A stretch of DNA of 64,000 bases from Aquatica leii (taxonomy: Eukaryota > Arthropoda > Insecta > Coleoptera > Lampyridae). The stretch's first letter is position 1; the number at the start of each line of letters is the position of its first letter. A program made the translations under genes and the position numbers. This document shows, one piece after another, positions 11,860-24,649 of the stretch. The stretch covers positions 30,280,238 to 30,344,237 of the forward strand of contig CM069434.1 in the NCBI GenBank assembly GCA_035610365.1. Reading direction: 5' to 3'. Below the pieces are notes generated by a model. It ran no database searches. It saw only the letters and a list, made by a program, of their open reading frames with translations, and was not told the DNA's origin.

Positions 11860-14800
11860 GTCCAAACCAGCAATTGCTAGCACTCTCTCTCCCTTTGGCT
11901 CTTTGGTTGTTATTATAATAACCGACGCTTCCAGGAGAAGTAGGAACTAAAGTTTTTTTTTAATCTACTTTCATTTGCTGATCCAGTGCGGTTTGAGAAG
12001 GGAGTAAAGAAATGAGGTTTAGAAATGATAGTATGGTTTGTGGTTAGAACTAAGGGTGGGACATAATTTCCTCCACGTTTTAAAAAATGGGAAAAAAGCA
12101 AAGCTCGCGTAAGATAGGTTTGCTTCCTTGAAGTAGAACTATCATCTACCGAGATCGTAAATGAATCTCTACCCGCTACCACTACCTGGTACTTAGTTCT
12201 AACTTGATCATTCACAGCGACTTTGCTTAAACAACATTTTGGTTGCTTTATTTTATCATCTTCAGTTCCTTGGCATATATTATCAAACTGTTTATTAAAT
12301 GTATTAATTATTAAGATTTTTTCTTTTACTAAATCAAAAATTTAAAAAAACTTTTTTCAATTTTCTATAAATCATTAGTGTTAAAAAGACTGTATGTATT
12401 GTGTCAGGCCAAGTAACTTTTTTATGCTAGTATTATTTTGTAATTTATTCTTGTTTGCAGTACAATTAAGCTACAATTAAAATAATAATTTATTAAAAAA
12501 CATATTAATTACATCTCGATTTTAAAAAGTTGCGTAGTATATATAGCGTAGTACGAATTTTTAATACAAATGTATTCTTTTACATTTAATGAAACAAACA
12601 TTTTTTAAATTTTATTAAAAAAATAATTAATAAGGATTGCACACACGATTGTAGTTACATTTAATATTATATAAACAACCCTGTTTGCCACATTGCTTAG
12701 AATAATTTTAGTATTATTCTATTTAACAATTAAATAATTGTTAAATAATACAATTTTTATACATTTTGTCAGCGACATGTATCCCATCGGATTGGATACC
12801 CTGGATGACACGTTGCTCTTTCACTTCAGTTTGAAGTTATGACATTACCTAGGCTGGTAATTGGGTTATTGTTTATGTTCTGGCGTGAGCTGTTACACGT
12901 AACGGAGTACGTGTTCTAAGACTATAACCTGAAACAAAAAATAGTCTGAAAAATTTGACAAAGTTTAGAAAAGTTTGAAAATCGGAGCAAACTTGTATTT
13001 ATAAACATTAATCCAAGTCCAGCTTTTAATTTTAACAAGCTTGACTTTTAAGTTCAAACTAAGCTTTTACGTTTTAGGCCAAGTTATTTTATTTGGTAAA
13101 TGGATTTCTACAGTTAAAATTTTACTCTTGTCTATTTAGTATTGCCTTGCATTTGCTTTTACTATGGCATCTTCAAAGTTCTCTTGTCCACTCAGGAACA
13201 AATTTCTCAAAAGTATATAAGAATTCGTCATACGTAAATTTTACTGTTTAGTTAAAACGTCGCAATTTATATCTACATGCATCGCAAAAAAAAATCACCA
13301 CCAGCAAAATAAAAATTAAATGTAAATTTTTTTCTAGTCTTCAGACACAAAAGACATAAGAAACGCATTATTATTTTAGGTAGTTTAATTTATTTATTAC
13401 GTTATAAAATTATAATTTACAATGCTAAATGCCATTATATATTAGAACTGTATTTTATTTATAGATTTGTAAAAAACTTTTTTATACATCGTTTAACTTT
13501 TATGTTACGCGTTTAAATGTCAATATAATTATTTTAAATCATTGATATGTTTTTTTATGAATTGCATTACTTGTTTTAGTTTTGCATCAAGGCATGTAAA
13601 TAAACGACAGTTTCATTTTCTTTTCTTTTTCTCAATGATTTTTGCAAGTCTTAAGGAGCTATCAACTATTTTTTTATAATTAAGTATACCAAATTTTATT
13701 TATTTTAACTAAAACCAGATTAAGTTGTAGTGAACCCGCGCTAAATTGTTTAAGCGTTAAGTTAGATGTAAGTCAAGTTAGTCCGGCGCCAAATAAACTG
13801 TGCCAAAGTGGCAGCTCCAAGTCATCTTAGACCAAAACTTAAACGCTAAAACAAATTATTTTAAAAAATAAAATGTTATAAACAATCATTAAGTTTTTGC
13901 ACAAGTGCTTGCGACATATAATAATTTATAGAAATAAAATCTTTTTTTAGGTAAAAACCTTAAATCGGTTAAAAGAATGTCAGTTTAGAACAATAAATTA
14001 AAAAAAAATTCTATAAAATTTTATATAAATTGAACGGTATAAAAGTTATTGTCTATACATGGTCGACACAAACAACGATAATCATAACAACAGTAGTGGT
14101 GACAAGTAAGTTTTGATGCTGTGAGATAAAACAAAACAAATAAATTTTATGTATGTCTGTTTAAATAAAAATTACATTTTTCATTAATTTCATCATTAAA
14201 ATGGCAGAGTATAAGTACAAAAAGAAAGAATTGTTACAAGAAATGTACATTTATATACAATAATTTTAAAATCATTTAATTTATACAGAGTGTATCTAAA
14301 ATACTACAAACTTTCAGAGTAGTTTCTTTGTGGCGTTTAAAGCTTTGGTCTAAAATGGTATAGTTTTGAGATAATATTTTAATGTTTTAATAGTCTTCTT
14401 TAAGATTATTAAAATATGATTTTGAACAAAACTCCACTTTGAACAAAGCACTACTTTATCAATATTAGTTTTAAGATATTTCAACTAAAGGTTTTAGTTC
14501 GGTCCTGATTATCTAAAGAAATAAAAATTGACTGTTGATTTAACTATGCGGTAAATGGTGGGTAAATGTTGTAACATCCGTGCAATGTATTGATGCCTAA
14601 ACTCTTAATAAAATAATTAAAACAAATACTAATGTTTATTTATTAGCATTATAACTGTCCTAGCTTAACAAAATATACTTTGAGTACACGATCATGTTTA
14701 TTTTCGGTTGTAACCAAAACAAGACTTTAGATAAATAAATGCAAAATTCAGGTTTCTTAAAACTGAGTTCGACAATCTGCTTTAATTTTTTTACGTATTT

Positions 14801-15500
14801 CGTCAGTTGATGCTTAGTCGTTCGTCTAAACGTACTCATACTTCATAATATATAATTTAAATTTTCTTTTTATTCTGCACAATTACATAATACAGTGATA
14901 TTGTTTTAATGTGTGGCAAGTCTAATTATAATCTCCACACCACACGTAGATTGTGTTTTAAGCGATATCATAATAGACAGTGGCCTTCGATAAACTTTAC
15001 TTTGGCGTGTGTGCAAAGACTTAGAGAAACTGATGATATTCTTACTACCTACGAAGACCGTGGTCGAGAAAGACCACCTTATGTATTAGCAGCGAAGAAA
15101 GAACAATTTTTTTCAATAAAATGAAAACTTTAATCTGTTTTTTCCAAGTATGTGCAGGTTTGCACATTGTAGAAGATCGGTTACAAAGTACTACTAGAAA
15201 ATAGGTCTTGAAATTATCGTGACCCATAGTACGGTACATTGTGTTTTGAGAAATTATTCTTTGTAGCCGTATCATGTTCAAGTCTAGCAGTTATCCGACG
15301 TTGATTTGGAATCGTAACATAAGTTTTGTGAGTGGTTTTTAATTACTGTTTAGCGGATGTTTTAAGAAAGAGTTTAATTAGACTGTTTAATTATCGAAAA
15401 TTACAGAAATACTTGTTTTAAATTTTTATTTTATTTTGCAGTGGTTTTCATTAATTGAATTATCACTGAATTACGTAACATTACCTACATTTAAACATCT
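11860..15500. other. AT-rich stretch with no recognisable gene
   Basis: A 100-codon antisense frame at 11913-12215 has no recognisable domain. A 40-bp near-palindrome sits at about 12711-12752. A GC-richer patch at 12770-12920 and another at 13730-13850 have no readable coding sense; the latter has loosely inverted ends around GCGTTAAG and CTTAAACGC. At 14284 there is a TATACAGAGTGT block like a mariner-type terminus, with no partner. No RNA gene was found. Confidence 0.4.
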
Positions 15501-15520
15501 GTAAATACGTTATCTTTTAG

Positions 15521-15887
15521 TAATTAATTTGGAATTCTTCGTTTAGGAGGGGCATGTAAAACCACTTTAATCTATTTTTGTGGCAATGTGCTAAAAGCAA
15601 TTATTGACCCTTTTATGTTTAATGTTTTATTTATTATTTAGTAAACACAACTCGTAAAGTTGCTTATGTCCTTGGTGGGTGAATTGATCCACTTGATTTT
15701 ATTTTCTGTTTTATGTGTTAAAAATTATCTGTTAATTCATTCTGTTGTTACTATGTTGTTGACTTACGAGTTCAATAAATTACAGTTAACCTGATGAAGT
15801 GCTTGCTTTTAGCACAAAACGTTGCCACAAAAATAGATTAAAGTGGTTTTACATGCCCCTCCTAAACGAAGAATTCCAAATTAATTA
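15521..15887. repeat. fold-back element with ~80-bp inverted arms and a hammerhead-like core
   Basis: The left arm (15521 to about 15603) is nearly the exact inverse of the right arm (about 15808-15887), starting TAATTAATTTGG and running through GGAGGGGCATGTAAAACC to the GTGGCAA block. The arms differ by a short deletion: the right arm retains the AAAACG linker between GTTGCCAC and GTGC while the left has lost it. On the + strand 15791-15828 reads CTGATGAAGTGC, a loop, then GCACAAAACGTTGCC, which is laid out like a hammerhead ribozyme core (see findings). The interior of ~200 bp is non-coding. Similar inverted ends occur in Penelope-like elements; that assignment is inference. Confidence 0.65.
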
Positions 15888-15889
15888 GC

Positions 15890-17805
15890 GCATACAAAGA
15901 GGAGGAAAAAGAACCTTTACCAAGTTATCTTTTAGGTATTATTGAGTGTACTTGAAAAGAATGTAGAGAATCGCAACTTGATTTAACCACAGTAATTTAA
16001 CTACGCTTTATCCAATAACACTACTTTGCATTTACTTTTATCTTTGTTGTCAACAAATTGCCGAAAACAAATTGACAATGCAACAGGTCCGTAATTTACG
16101 ATTTATTTTGCCAACGATTTTGATTTTTTTTTAATGTTTAGTGGAACTTTTATTTTGACATTTTGTGCTTGTATTTATTCTTTATTCTCTAATTTTACCT
16201 GCTTAAATAACAATCCGTTAACCAGATACACATATAAAATTTTATAAAAGCTTATTTGTAGAAAATTATCTGAAGAATAATATAAGACGATAAAAATTAT
16301 ATTGTTCCATTAAAAATTAATTTTAATATTTTTATAATTGTTGTTATAAACGTTGCAAGAAAAATTTACAAATAAAGTCTTTTGAACGAGTTCATTTTTA
16401 CTTTTTTAGTGTTATTTTTTTACATTATTACAAACTTCAAAAATACAAATATTGATTTTTTTTCAACCTGATAAAGCTAGTTCTTTTATGTAAAATACAA
16501 TAATGCAAAAATATACAAAGTGTTACATTTAAAATAAAGGAGTTCTAGACTAGTTCTATTATAACCGAAAGTGTTATAACATTATACCATATGTCATTTC
16601 CCAGTGTCATGAATCAACTTTTATTTGAGCCAATTGATATTACTGAGAAACTGTTTCAATAAAATGACCAAAATTTTGCCAAAATACGATTTAATTTGCT
16701 CGATTATATATTTTAACCGTATACCCTTTGTTAAAATTACTAACTCTTGCGCCAATATAAAATAGAACGCTAAGTTTAAATGTAAAATCTAAAGTAGTTT
16801 GGTAACACTTTGTATAACTCAAATACAAGTTTAAGGTATGTGTAATATTTGTACAAATACGCAAATGAAAAATTTAAAATACTCAACACTCAATTTTTTT
16901 AATTACACTTATGAAATATACATCCACTATAAAAACCTATAAATTTTAAAATTAAAGAATCTTACCATTTAATAATATTATTAATATTTCAAAATTTTGA
17001 AAGCTACAATATTTATTACATTATTTTTTATTAGTGCTAATGCCCGAAATTTAATTATACTGGATTCAAGGATAAAAGCATGAATATGTAGGTATGTATA
17101 CCAATAATGGAAGAAGTAATAAATCTTGATTAGTATTCAATGCAAATTATAATTTGTTCAAATTGCATTGTAATAAGTTTCTAAACAGCGGATCTTCATA
17201 TTTTATTAAATTAATGATTATTTAGCTTTAATAGTTTTACGCAAAATTTATATGGCACATTTACGTAATGAAAAATGACATCTAAAACGATTGAACTAAT
17301 TTAATATGTAAATTGTTATCAAGTTATCAATTAACATATATACAATTTTTTAATTTATATATAAATTTCATTTATAATAAATTTATGCTAATATTTTATA
17401 AGCAAATAGGTGATCTAATACTAAAACTGACCTTTTTAAAAAGTAAAAATGTTAATTGAAGTAAAATACTAAAATAAATTTGTTTATGGCTTTTAAAGGT
17501 AATCTTAATACAAGTCATTAGTGTTTATATGTAAAATTATAATAATTAGCGCAGAATTTAACACTTAACAAAATAAAGTTTGATAAGAGTTTCAAAATTT
17601 ACTTTGCCTCATATAATTGTTATGATGCCTTTAAGCGTATTGAAAATTGATTTTTTTATATGAAAAACGTGTTTCCGCCTTTGTTGACCACGGACAATAG
17701 GTCGACTACTTACTATGTTACAATATCTACACCATGACCTCAACAAGAACGAATTTGCGATTTGGCATCAGGTGTGTCTTGGGATGATTCCTAACACAGT
17801 GGGGG
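15890..17805. other. AT-rich upstream flank of the cuticle gene
   Basis: Non-coding, AT-rich sequence. No gene, repeat or RNA was recognised. The last ~150 bp is more GC-balanced and probably contains the cuticle gene's proximal promoter. Confidence 0.45.
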
Positions 17806-17812
17806 TTTACTA

Positions 17813-17820
17813 TATATAAA
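17813..17820 (+). promoter_or_regulatory. TATA box of the cuticle protein gene
   Basis: TATATAAA lies 57 bp upstream of the ATG at 17877. This puts a transcription start near 17845 and leaves a short 5' leader, the usual arrangement for insect cuticle protein genes. Confidence 0.7.
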
Positions 17821-17876
17821 CACCAAGAACTAACAACGAGTAACTGTGAATCGCTTGGATATTCTCACCCTTCACA

Positions 17877-19997
17877 ATGAAATACGTAAGTGTCTTACAT
17901 ATATACTCTTCCGTCATTTATTTATTTTTTCATGTGTATTATAATTTTTCTTGTCTACTATAGTAATAAGTATTTCATGAAATCTGCTATAAAGAGTAAA
18001 ATGCAAGTCTATTACCATTTTTTTGTATGTGCGAAAACTAATCTTACAAAAAAGAATAAATTATTCAAATAAAAAAGAAGAAAATAAAATCATTTAAGTA
18101 AGTAACAAAATTTTTGCTTTGAAAATTTTCACAGCTGAAAATAGTGTTGCAAAAAGTATTCATATTACCTACATTTTTAATGTAACTAAAATTAAATTAT
18201 ATTAAAAATTTCTTTTTTTTTATTTCAGTTACGCAAAAATACACATTAAAACACTTGTTAACCGTGATACTACCGTTTTTATGTTCTAGTTTAGATTACA
18301 AAAATATTATTGTTTCAAAACAGCTTCTTCACATGATGTAATATTATAATTTTGAAGGTTCTTTTTAAAAAATTTACATACAAACAATTATGTTACAAAT
18401 TAGGTATGGTACCTAAACGTTGTGTAGGAGCTAAAAGTTTCATAACTTACACATTTTTATAATAAAGCTCAAATAGGTTTTTTAAATAAAATAATAATAA
18501 CGCAAAATGCAAATTTTGATATTTATATTGATTTATTCCAATTATGTTGTACAAATTTAATTAACTTGTTTGCATAAAAGGATGGACGGGTAATTACTAA
18601 ATTATAATATTAATATCAATTGTGCTAATTGAAGTGGTTTATGCGTGTGAACTTTATTGTTGTTTTAACTTTTTTTTTTTAAATTACGAATAGAAGTTAT
18701 GATATAATTAACTGTTTTAAATTATAATACAGAAACTTATTAAATATAATAACTGTAATTAAATTTTGCAACAAAAAAGTTGATAGACAATAGAAATTTG
18801 TAATTAATGTGATTAATATAGACACCTTCAATTATCTTACGTTTACTTATATGTAGTAACTCCTCGACAGTTTTTGCATAAGACGATTAAGTTATAAATT
18901 AACCAGTTTATTTTTTATTGAATCGCTTTAACGACTCTTTTAAACAGTATAATAAACTACGGTTTTTGATTTGAAAAACGTTGTTGCTTTAGTCGTGCTA
19001 CATTTTTTTTACTTTTGTAATTGCATTTAAATATCAATTTTAATTGTAGTAAGCGAAGCGTAAAATTTAGATAAATGCCGTAATTATTTAATTTACTTAC
19101 ATTTATTATATTACTTTAATTCATATTAGCTAAGAAATACTTAACATTACATTTATAATTTTTATTTATTTGTTTACAACATTTAATTTAAACAATAAAA
19201 GTGAAATATATACATACGCAGTAATATTAGTTACAGTTTTTCGTTGCACTTCGTTACTTTTTGCGAAATTCAATATAAACGGAAGTTTATGTTCAAGGCA
19301 AACTAACAGCTAACTTAAATTGTTTGCAACAATATCTTTTAATAAAAGATTACTTTGTTTTGTTTTACAACAATGGATGTATAACGTATAATTTTATTTA
19401 TTTTAGCTTGTCATCTCCTGTATCTTGGCAGTAGTTGCAGCTGCACCTAAACCTCAAGTAGGTACTCCATACAATCCTTATTACAACAACCCTTATGCAT
19501 ATCCTAATAGATACGTAAATCCAAGTATATACAACCCAAACGCCGCTTATAATCCATATTACCGTAATCCTGAAATTTTCACAAGTCCACAATACTACAA
19601 CCAACCTCAACCACACGTTTACGCTAAATATGCTGCGCCAGCCATCGCCGAAACTCGGGAATCTCGCCCAGATGGTTCTTACCTATTTAGGTAATTATTA
19701 AAAAAAAAACTATACACATTGTAAACAAACTCATTTTACAGTTACGCAACTGCTGATGGACAACAAGTGCAAGCTGAAGGACATTTGAAATCGACAGCAC
19801 CTGGAGTTGAAACCCCTGTTGTTACTGGATCATACTCCTATACGGCTCCAGACGGTACACCAGTATCTGTTAACTACGTTGCTGATGAATTTGGTTTTCG
19901 TGCACATGGACCACAAATTCCAAACGCCGATGCCATCGATAAATCAATTGCGTTTAACATCGAAAGCGAAAGATACCGTGGACCAATCCATAATTAA
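17877..19997 (+). CDS. RR-1 type cuticular protein (chitin-binding)
   Basis: Three exons: 17877-17885 (codes only MKY), 19407-19690 and 19742-19997. Donors and acceptors are GT/AG and the phases fit (0, then 2), giving 182 aa. A first exon ending a few codons into the signal peptide is typical of insect cuticle genes and fixes the start. The signal peptide is MKYLVISCILAVVAA, probably cut near residue 16. Residues ~20-80 are a Tyr/Asn/Pro-rich linker (YNPYYNNPYAYP and similar). The Rebers-Riddiford domain begins around DGSYLFSY (91-99). It contains GSYSYTAPDG (127-136), followed by NYVADEFGFRAHG, which fits the extended R&R pattern with its aromatic residues. The protein is secreted by epidermis and binds chitin in the cuticle, with RR-1 usually in softer cuticle. 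The 1.5-kb first intron is AT-rich without recognised elements. The fit of RR-1 versus RR-2 is by eye. Confidence 0.93.
17886..19406 (+). other. first intron of the cuticle gene
   Basis: A GTAAGT donor and TTTTAG acceptor bound 1521 bp of AT-rich DNA. No transposon or regulatory element was recognised. A second good acceptor, TTTATTTCAG, lies at about 18229 but leads to a stop within five codons, so it is unlikely to be used for this protein. Confidence 0.8.
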
Positions 19998-20062
19998 ATG
20001 AGCAAATTTTCTTCTTTTATTCAGGTTATGTTTTATGATTAATAGTCCTATAACATCACCTA

Positions 20063-20068
20063 AATAAA
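20063..20068 (+). terminator. polyadenylation signal of the cuticle gene
   Basis: AATAAA lies 66 bp after the TAA stop at 19997. This is the first canonical signal downstream and at a normal distance. Confidence 0.7.
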
Positions 20069-20069
20069 T

Positions 20070-22470
20070 GGCAAGAAGAACATTTTTATATTAGCTTTAT
20101 TCACAATTTGTAAAAAATATAATATATTTCGTATTATTTTTTAATAAATCTTTCATTCACCATATTAATTTGTATTTACAAAAATGTTTATCGGCTTACA
20201 TGTTACAACGCAATATATAGATATTAACTTGTGGTAAACAAAAGCGTTAATAGAAATACCACATTTTAATAAAAATGGCTTTATTTCTGAGTAAGCAGCA
20301 GGAGCTTTACAAAGTAATTGATGTTTTTTTTAAACGAACTTGTATTTTTTTGGGTTTGATAGATTTGATTCTTCATATGTTTTGTAAAAATTGTAAAAAA
20401 ATTATCAAAAAAATTCAAGAAAAAGAAATATAAAAATGTTATGAAATTAAATTCTTTTTTCCAAAATAATTTTACATAACAAAGTATAAGTAAAATAAAA
20501 GGCTCAAGATGATTAAAAAAACAATCAATGGCACCTTAGACCATAGACAATTTATGAATTCATCAATAAATTAAATAATTTTTATTAGAAAAACGTATTC
20601 ATTTGGTTAAAAAGGAATTGATTATGTTAATAAATTTTTATTTAATTTTCATCTATAACTTGATAAGGTATTTTTACCGTCTGATTGAAACCTCTTTTAT
20701 CAATTTTTTTTTAAACAAGACTAAATTCTTAAATAGCAAATAGTATATTATTTAAATAGTTAGGTACATTATAAGTACTCATATTAAAAAAAAATAACAA
20801 ATAACTCTTAAGCAAGCGAAGTCATCCTTTAATTAGAATTCGGTGGTTTCCGTGGGAAGTAATAATGTGGGGCATAGTAGATTTTTAGTTTTTTATAGTA
20901 GAAATAATTTTCTATTTCGTATAATTTATGACCTTTATGATTTATTTGCTCCCGAGTATGCTACCAAATCAAAGAATTGTGTGTTATGCGTTAGTGCGAC
21001 ACAATTCAAGTTCGCTTTTATAGCGGTGTAAGAAAAATCTTTGGACGGAGTCAGTGCAGTATTAGAAATCACCTAATTTTTTTTTAAATTTTATCTGACA
21101 ATTATTTAACCAAACAAAAGCGTCATCCTGAATTAACATAAACAAAATTAAGGTATTTATTTTATTATCGTTTAAAATTAAAATTGTTATTTTGATTTCG
21201 CGAACTTAGTGCTATGACAGTTTTAAGTTCAACCATAAAGTTATATGTTTGTTTACCGTTGTACTAAGTGAAGTTTCGATTTTGCGACAAATACTTTATA
21301 TTTGTTGATTGTAACATTTTAAAAACGAGTTGTGACATAATTAAGATTTTGTAATAACGAAATTAAAGCTGTCAAACTAGTATCTGACTTAATATTAAGA
21401 TTTGGCTTTTATTTGATTTTGTTATTAATAATTTACGTAATTTTTTTAATAATTTTGTGTTTTTTTATATTATTGCGAACAAGGCCTTCAGAATTTTTTA
21501 TTTATGATACTTAAACAAATCATGCATTTCTGTAATTCATTTGTGATTTTCATATTGCAACTTAGGTTAACTTTATAATTACTATTATTTTTTATTTGTG
21601 TGTGTTTATTTGTATTTAACTTATTTAATTTAGTTTTTCTGTTATTTTTACGTTAATTAATTTAAATAAATGTTAAATAATTAAAACTGTAACAAAGCTT
21701 TTACTTTTTCGGCATTCGCGTTTGTTTTTGCAAATTTAAATATCAGATTTTAGTGCAATACACTCTAATAAGCTAAGTCCCATTTAGAGTGTATTTAATA
21801 GAAGCGGGTTTTTAGTTGACAAAGTTCACAGACTTTTTTTGAGCTATAATTCTTCCCAAAGCCTTTTTGATTTGAACTTTAGTTTTAATTTGATTTTACG
21901 TTTTAGGTTTTTCAATCAATCACGGATTTGTTCTGAGTTGACCTACGGCCATCTTCACTGAGCACCGGCAATTTCTTTATTTATGTTACCTTATTAACAA
22001 ACAGAATCATTAGTCTGAATTTTATAATTGGAAACATTCGGTTTAAGAGACCTTGTAATCTGCGTGAGATTTTATTGCCTATTTTATAACAAACCTTTGT
22101 AATTACATTTGTTTTAATTTGACGTTTGCGTTTAGTCAAGTTTTAAATGTTGTTAGTTAATTAGTTTGACGTATTTTAAATCATCTTTGTTGTTTCAAAC
22201 TTTTAAGAAATTTTGTGTTCAATTAATTTATTGTTTTACCCTGTTAAATCATTGTTTGTTGGTTTTTGCCGATTTAGCATTTTCTTTGGGCTAATTTGTT
22301 TATTTTCACACTATTCATCATTTTATTTATATTTTGTTATTATTTGATGATTTTGCGTCTTTGGTTGCTCATCTTGAATTACGTCTTAACTTTGTACCTT
22401 TTTGTATCTTTGTTGATTGCACGTTAACCCTTTGCGAGCTCTAAGAAACACAGTTATTATTAAGACAAGA
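20070..22470. other. AT-rich intergenic stretch
   Basis: No coding domain was recognised. The portion from about 21100 to 22450 is T-rich on the + strand and leads into the Penelope-like remnant at 22.5-24.3 kb, so part of it may be that element's flank or 5' part. This cannot be shown from the sequence. Confidence 0.35.
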
Positions 22471-22732
22471 GTCCTGATGATGTAGAATTCTAGAACAAAT
22501 TATATCCAGAGCTAAATGTTGGCGCGTGACGCAATAGGTGTTTGACTTCCTTAATAGACTGTGAAGTTGTGTGTGTTTGGTGTTGAAAGAAATCTGATTT
22601 AGCAAATATTTGATTATACAATAAGTTTTTTACGTCAAATGGGTCTTTTATAATTTTTTTTCATGAAAAACTGGGAGGGTTGTTTTATCGTGAGAATTTC
22701 TCACAGCAATTTCTTGTTCAGTTTTTAAAAGA

Positions 22733-22966
22733 TTGTCATGGTCGTCATCATCACTATTGTCGTTTGATACGCCATTTCCATTGTTTCTTCTATTTCTTTT
22801 TCTTCCTGTACATCATCCGGCATTACAAATAGTCATTTTTAAAGCTGACAAAGAAAACGCCATTGTTATTATGAGTCGATCAAATTATAATAACAAAATC
22901 TACAATCTTCTCTCAGAAGGTTCGTATAAAGTAATTTTAAAGATTCTTCTTCTTCTATTGAAATAA
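22733..22966 (+). pseudogene. Penelope-like element, reverse transcriptase N-terminal fragment (copy 1)
   Basis: The frame contains IVIFKADKENAIVIMSRSNYNNKIYNLLSEGSYKVI. It matches the well-known Penelope RT entry block ('ADKGNA.VIM.R.DY..KI..LL'). The upstream Ser/Leu/Phe-rich stretch is probably not protein. The rest of RT and the GIY-YIG endonuclease were not found, so this is a relic. A CTGATGATG block at 22474 and a clearer CTGATGAAG...GGTGAAACGTTGGC block at 24211 lie on the same strand on either side. They may mark the element's terminal repeats, making it about 1.8 kb. Confidence 0.65.
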
Positions 22967-24210
22967 CACTTTTCTAATTTATTAAATTGTTAATTAATAA
23001 AACTAATAAAAAACTTTTTAAACCAAATGTCTCTAAAATTTAAAATCTTAAGCTTTCGCGGTTATTTTGTTTATAATAATTAGCAACTTTTGGTTTAGAC
23101 CGCGTCGAAGAAAATTTTGCTACCAAACATTAGGAGCCACCATGAAAGCTTTGTTTTTACTAGTTGTTAATATATTTATAAAAAAAATATATCCACATTT
23201 TATCTAAAACTCAAATGTTGATACAGATACGTTGATGCCATTTGTCAACATGGTATTTATGCGCTTAATAATTTTTTGTCATTTAAACTATATTTATCAA
23301 AATATTCGTTTTCTTTAACATTTTTGTACGTTTTTAGTTGCTCAAAACGAAAATGTATATTAGCTTATTAGCAACGTTTAATGGCAGAGCCATCTCATAG
23401 TATAAGTTACTATGTATAAAAAATAACTGTAGACAAGCTATAACTGCGGTAAACACTGTAAGTTAATTGTACACCCGCGTAATTAAAAATAGTTTTGAAT
23501 AAAACTGCGGAATGAAACTACAACGTAAAGGACATTGGTGGCAAAGAAATGTCAATGCAAGTGTATAAATGCCACTAGAGTGAACGGCCATCCAGTAGTT
23601 CACTCTGGTAATATTTAAAAATTCTATGCGTTTCAAGATTTTAAAGATGCGACAAGCCGCTAAATTTAGAGTTTGTACTATAGAAAAACACTCAGCATTT
23701 GTGGGACAAATGTTCAAATAAGAGATGTTTTCTTTATGGACATTACGTACTTATTTGTGAAACATAAGAATACTTATTTTGATGTGATAATTTGAACAAG
23801 TATTATATAAATCTACTAGCACATCAAACCACATTCATCTACTATCTACACTTGTTTTATACTGCATAAAAAAACGTTTAAAATAATAGTCAAACTTTTT
23901 AGTCATTTATGCGATAAATTTGGTTTGTCGCAAAGTGCTCCACGTACCAACCTGCCTCACCTTACCCTACTTTGTTTTTTTTCCAAAACTTATTATTATG
24001 TTATATCACAACTCCATAGAAGTGGAGTGTACAACTTGGTTTAGTTCACAAGTTGATTACTTGTAGTGGAACTCTGTAGTGGTTCTTTGTTAGATTGTCG
24101 TTTGGGTTCTCAAAAACTTTCAAGAATCTAGCTTGGTTTACAAGTTGATTAACTTTTTAGAGGTTCTTAGTTAAATTTCGGTTGCTTGTTTTAGTTTTTT
24201 TTCTCACGCT

Positions 24211-24255
24211 CTGATGAAGACTTTTAAAAAAATGGGTGAAACGTTGGCAACTTCA
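24211..24255 (+). other. hammerhead-like motif (CTGATGA...GAAACG)
   Basis: CTGATGAAGAC, a 13-base A/T-rich loop, then GGTGAAACGTTGGCAAC. The order of CUGAUGA, a hairpin, GAAAC and a third arm is that of a hammerhead ribozyme, but there is one extra base after CUGAUGA and stem II is weak here. Hammerhead motifs are documented in Penelope-like terminal repeats, and a Penelope remnant lies 1.3 kb upstream. Just upstream, at 24033-24180, are two imperfect copies of a block with CTTGGTTTA and ACAAGTTGATTA. Confidence 0.45.
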
Positions 24256-24649
24256 GTTACAACAATGACACGGACAAAACCCGAAAGATGTTATCACTTT
24301 AGTATAAAACAAGTATACTTGTATAAACTTTGCAAGACATACGGTATAAAAAACTGTAAAGATTTGAAACGTTAGTCAAGTCGAACAAAAGCTGTGTCAC
24401 ATAAAGCAGTATTGTTTTTAGCTAGTTTGACAAAAAAAAAGATTTGTTCGTAGTTTGGTATTTATTATTATTTATTTTTATATTTATTACAGATTGACAA
24501 GTATTTCATGTTAGAGCAAAGTTTAATGGCGCAGATAAAAGACGCATTTGACCAAAAACAAATTCGGATTTAATTAATCGTTAATAATTACATTGTTATG
24601 CAATGTAGTAATAGAGTTGGGTTTCATAACCTGTCACGAAAATAATTTT

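Noticed and set aside
14284-14330. TATACAGAGTGTATCTAAAATAC as a mariner-type terminus
   Set aside because: No opposite terminus and no transposase could be found within several kilobases.
18220-18260. Alternative second exon for the cuticle gene after TTTATTTCAG at ~18229
   Set aside because: The frame after MKY meets a stop within five codons; the acceptor at 19406 gives the expected signal peptide.
22474-22512. CTGATGATG...AAATGTTGGC as a fifth hammerhead-like copy
   Set aside because: The stem is unclear and the linker is too long, so it was kept only as a possible decayed end of the Penelope remnant.
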